Below are positions 63,883 to 64,000 of a stretch of DNA of 64,000 bases, one piece after another. The notes below the pieces were generated by a model. That model was not told the DNA's origin and made no database searches. It saw nothing but the letters and a program-made list of their open reading frames with translations. This DNA comes from Legionella lansingensis (lineage in GTDB: Bacteria > Pseudomonadota > Gammaproteobacteria > Legionellales > Legionellaceae). The position numbers and the translations under genes were made by a program. The stretch is from positions 2,520,001-2,584,000 of the forward strand of contig NZ_LT906451.1 of NCBI RefSeq assembly GCF_900187355.1, written 5' to 3'. Numbering within the stretch: the first letter of the stretch is position 1; each line of letters starts with the position of its first letter.

Positions 63883-64000
63883 TCTAAAACGCAACCAATC
63901 TGCAAACGAGAACGATTGGCATTTAACCAGTCCGCCACCGTCATTATCTTGCCACCTGGAAACTGGATATGCTCAATCATCAATGCGTATTGACCTGTAG
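63879..64000 (-). CDS. fmt: Methionyl-tRNA formyltransferase, C-terminal end only
   Basis: The last 40 codons encode ALMIEHIQFPGGKIMTVADW followed by LNANRSRLQIGCVLE and TGA at 63879-63881, matching the end of the Fmt C-terminal domain (QLPGGKxMSVxDFLN). The gene continues beyond the window. It is stop-start coupled to rsmB, as in many gammaproteobacteria. Confidence 0.82.
   Translation of the reverse strand, partial: TGQYALMIEHIQFPGGKIMTVADWLNANRSRLQIGCVLE

Overview
The window is a stretch of AT-rich gammaproteobacterial chromosome that most resembles Legionella or a close relative (Legionellaceae). The evidence is the set of protein families together: large Dot/Icm-effector-like proteins (a CX5R phosphatase with C-terminal membrane segments, an ankyrin protein), many Pht-like MFS transporters, a C-OmpA lipoprotein, a secreted multicopper oxidase, a small GH18 chitinase-like protein, and numerous short palindromic repeats. 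This assignment is inference from sequence alone. Coding is dense on both strands, mostly as short operons.

Layout. 0-11 kb: cell-wall enzymes (M23 peptidase cut by the window edge, DUF1460 amidase), the spmA-spmB pair, potassium uptake (Kup), an OmpA-like lipoprotein, two tandem aromatic amino acid permeases, and an unusual fusion of a ferritin-like diiron domain with an E2-type acyltransferase domain. 11-25 kb: a Dam-type methylase, two overlapping MFS genes, malic enzyme, ribosomal protein L31, an exported carbonic anhydrase, two overlapping exonuclease III paralogues, arsC-wrbA, a YihY/BrkB membrane protein, a SulP transporter, and hslVU behind a sigma32-like promoter. 25-36 kb: a Zur-like repressor, deoB joined to two more MFS genes, an alcohol dehydrogenase, a multicopper oxidase, a DUF4239 protein, an unknown protein, argE-like and GNAT genes. 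36-46 kb: an OpuC-type osmolyte/choline ABC transporter coupled to a small-molecule kinase, ada, a relic of a TPP enzyme, an SH3-NlpC/P60 hydrolase, a methyltransferase, unknown proteins, an IS relic and tRNA-Pro(GGG). 46-64 kb: GH18 protein, a fused E1 dehydrogenase overlapping an acyl-CoA dehydrogenase, a Val/Thr/Cys-rich lipoprotein, a divergent pair of effector-like genes, VanX-like dipeptidase, half-size EamA protein, an extended DacB, ParB, a Sel1-like protein, and the fmt-rsmB-CPBP operon truncated by the right edge.

Functional themes. Several genes concern peptidoglycan turnover (M23, DUF1460, NlpC/P60, VanX-like, DacB). Others suit an amino-acid-consuming intracellular lifestyle: aromatic amino acid permeases, four MFS carriers, branched-chain/glutaryl-type oxidation, osmolyte or choline uptake. 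The pair at 52.2-57.1 kb is the best candidate for host-directed functions.

The window is rich in small palindromic elements of several families, most of them in gaps between genes. Some supply the last codons of neighbouring genes (sulP, wrbA). There is no CRISPR array, no intact insertion sequence and no prophage.
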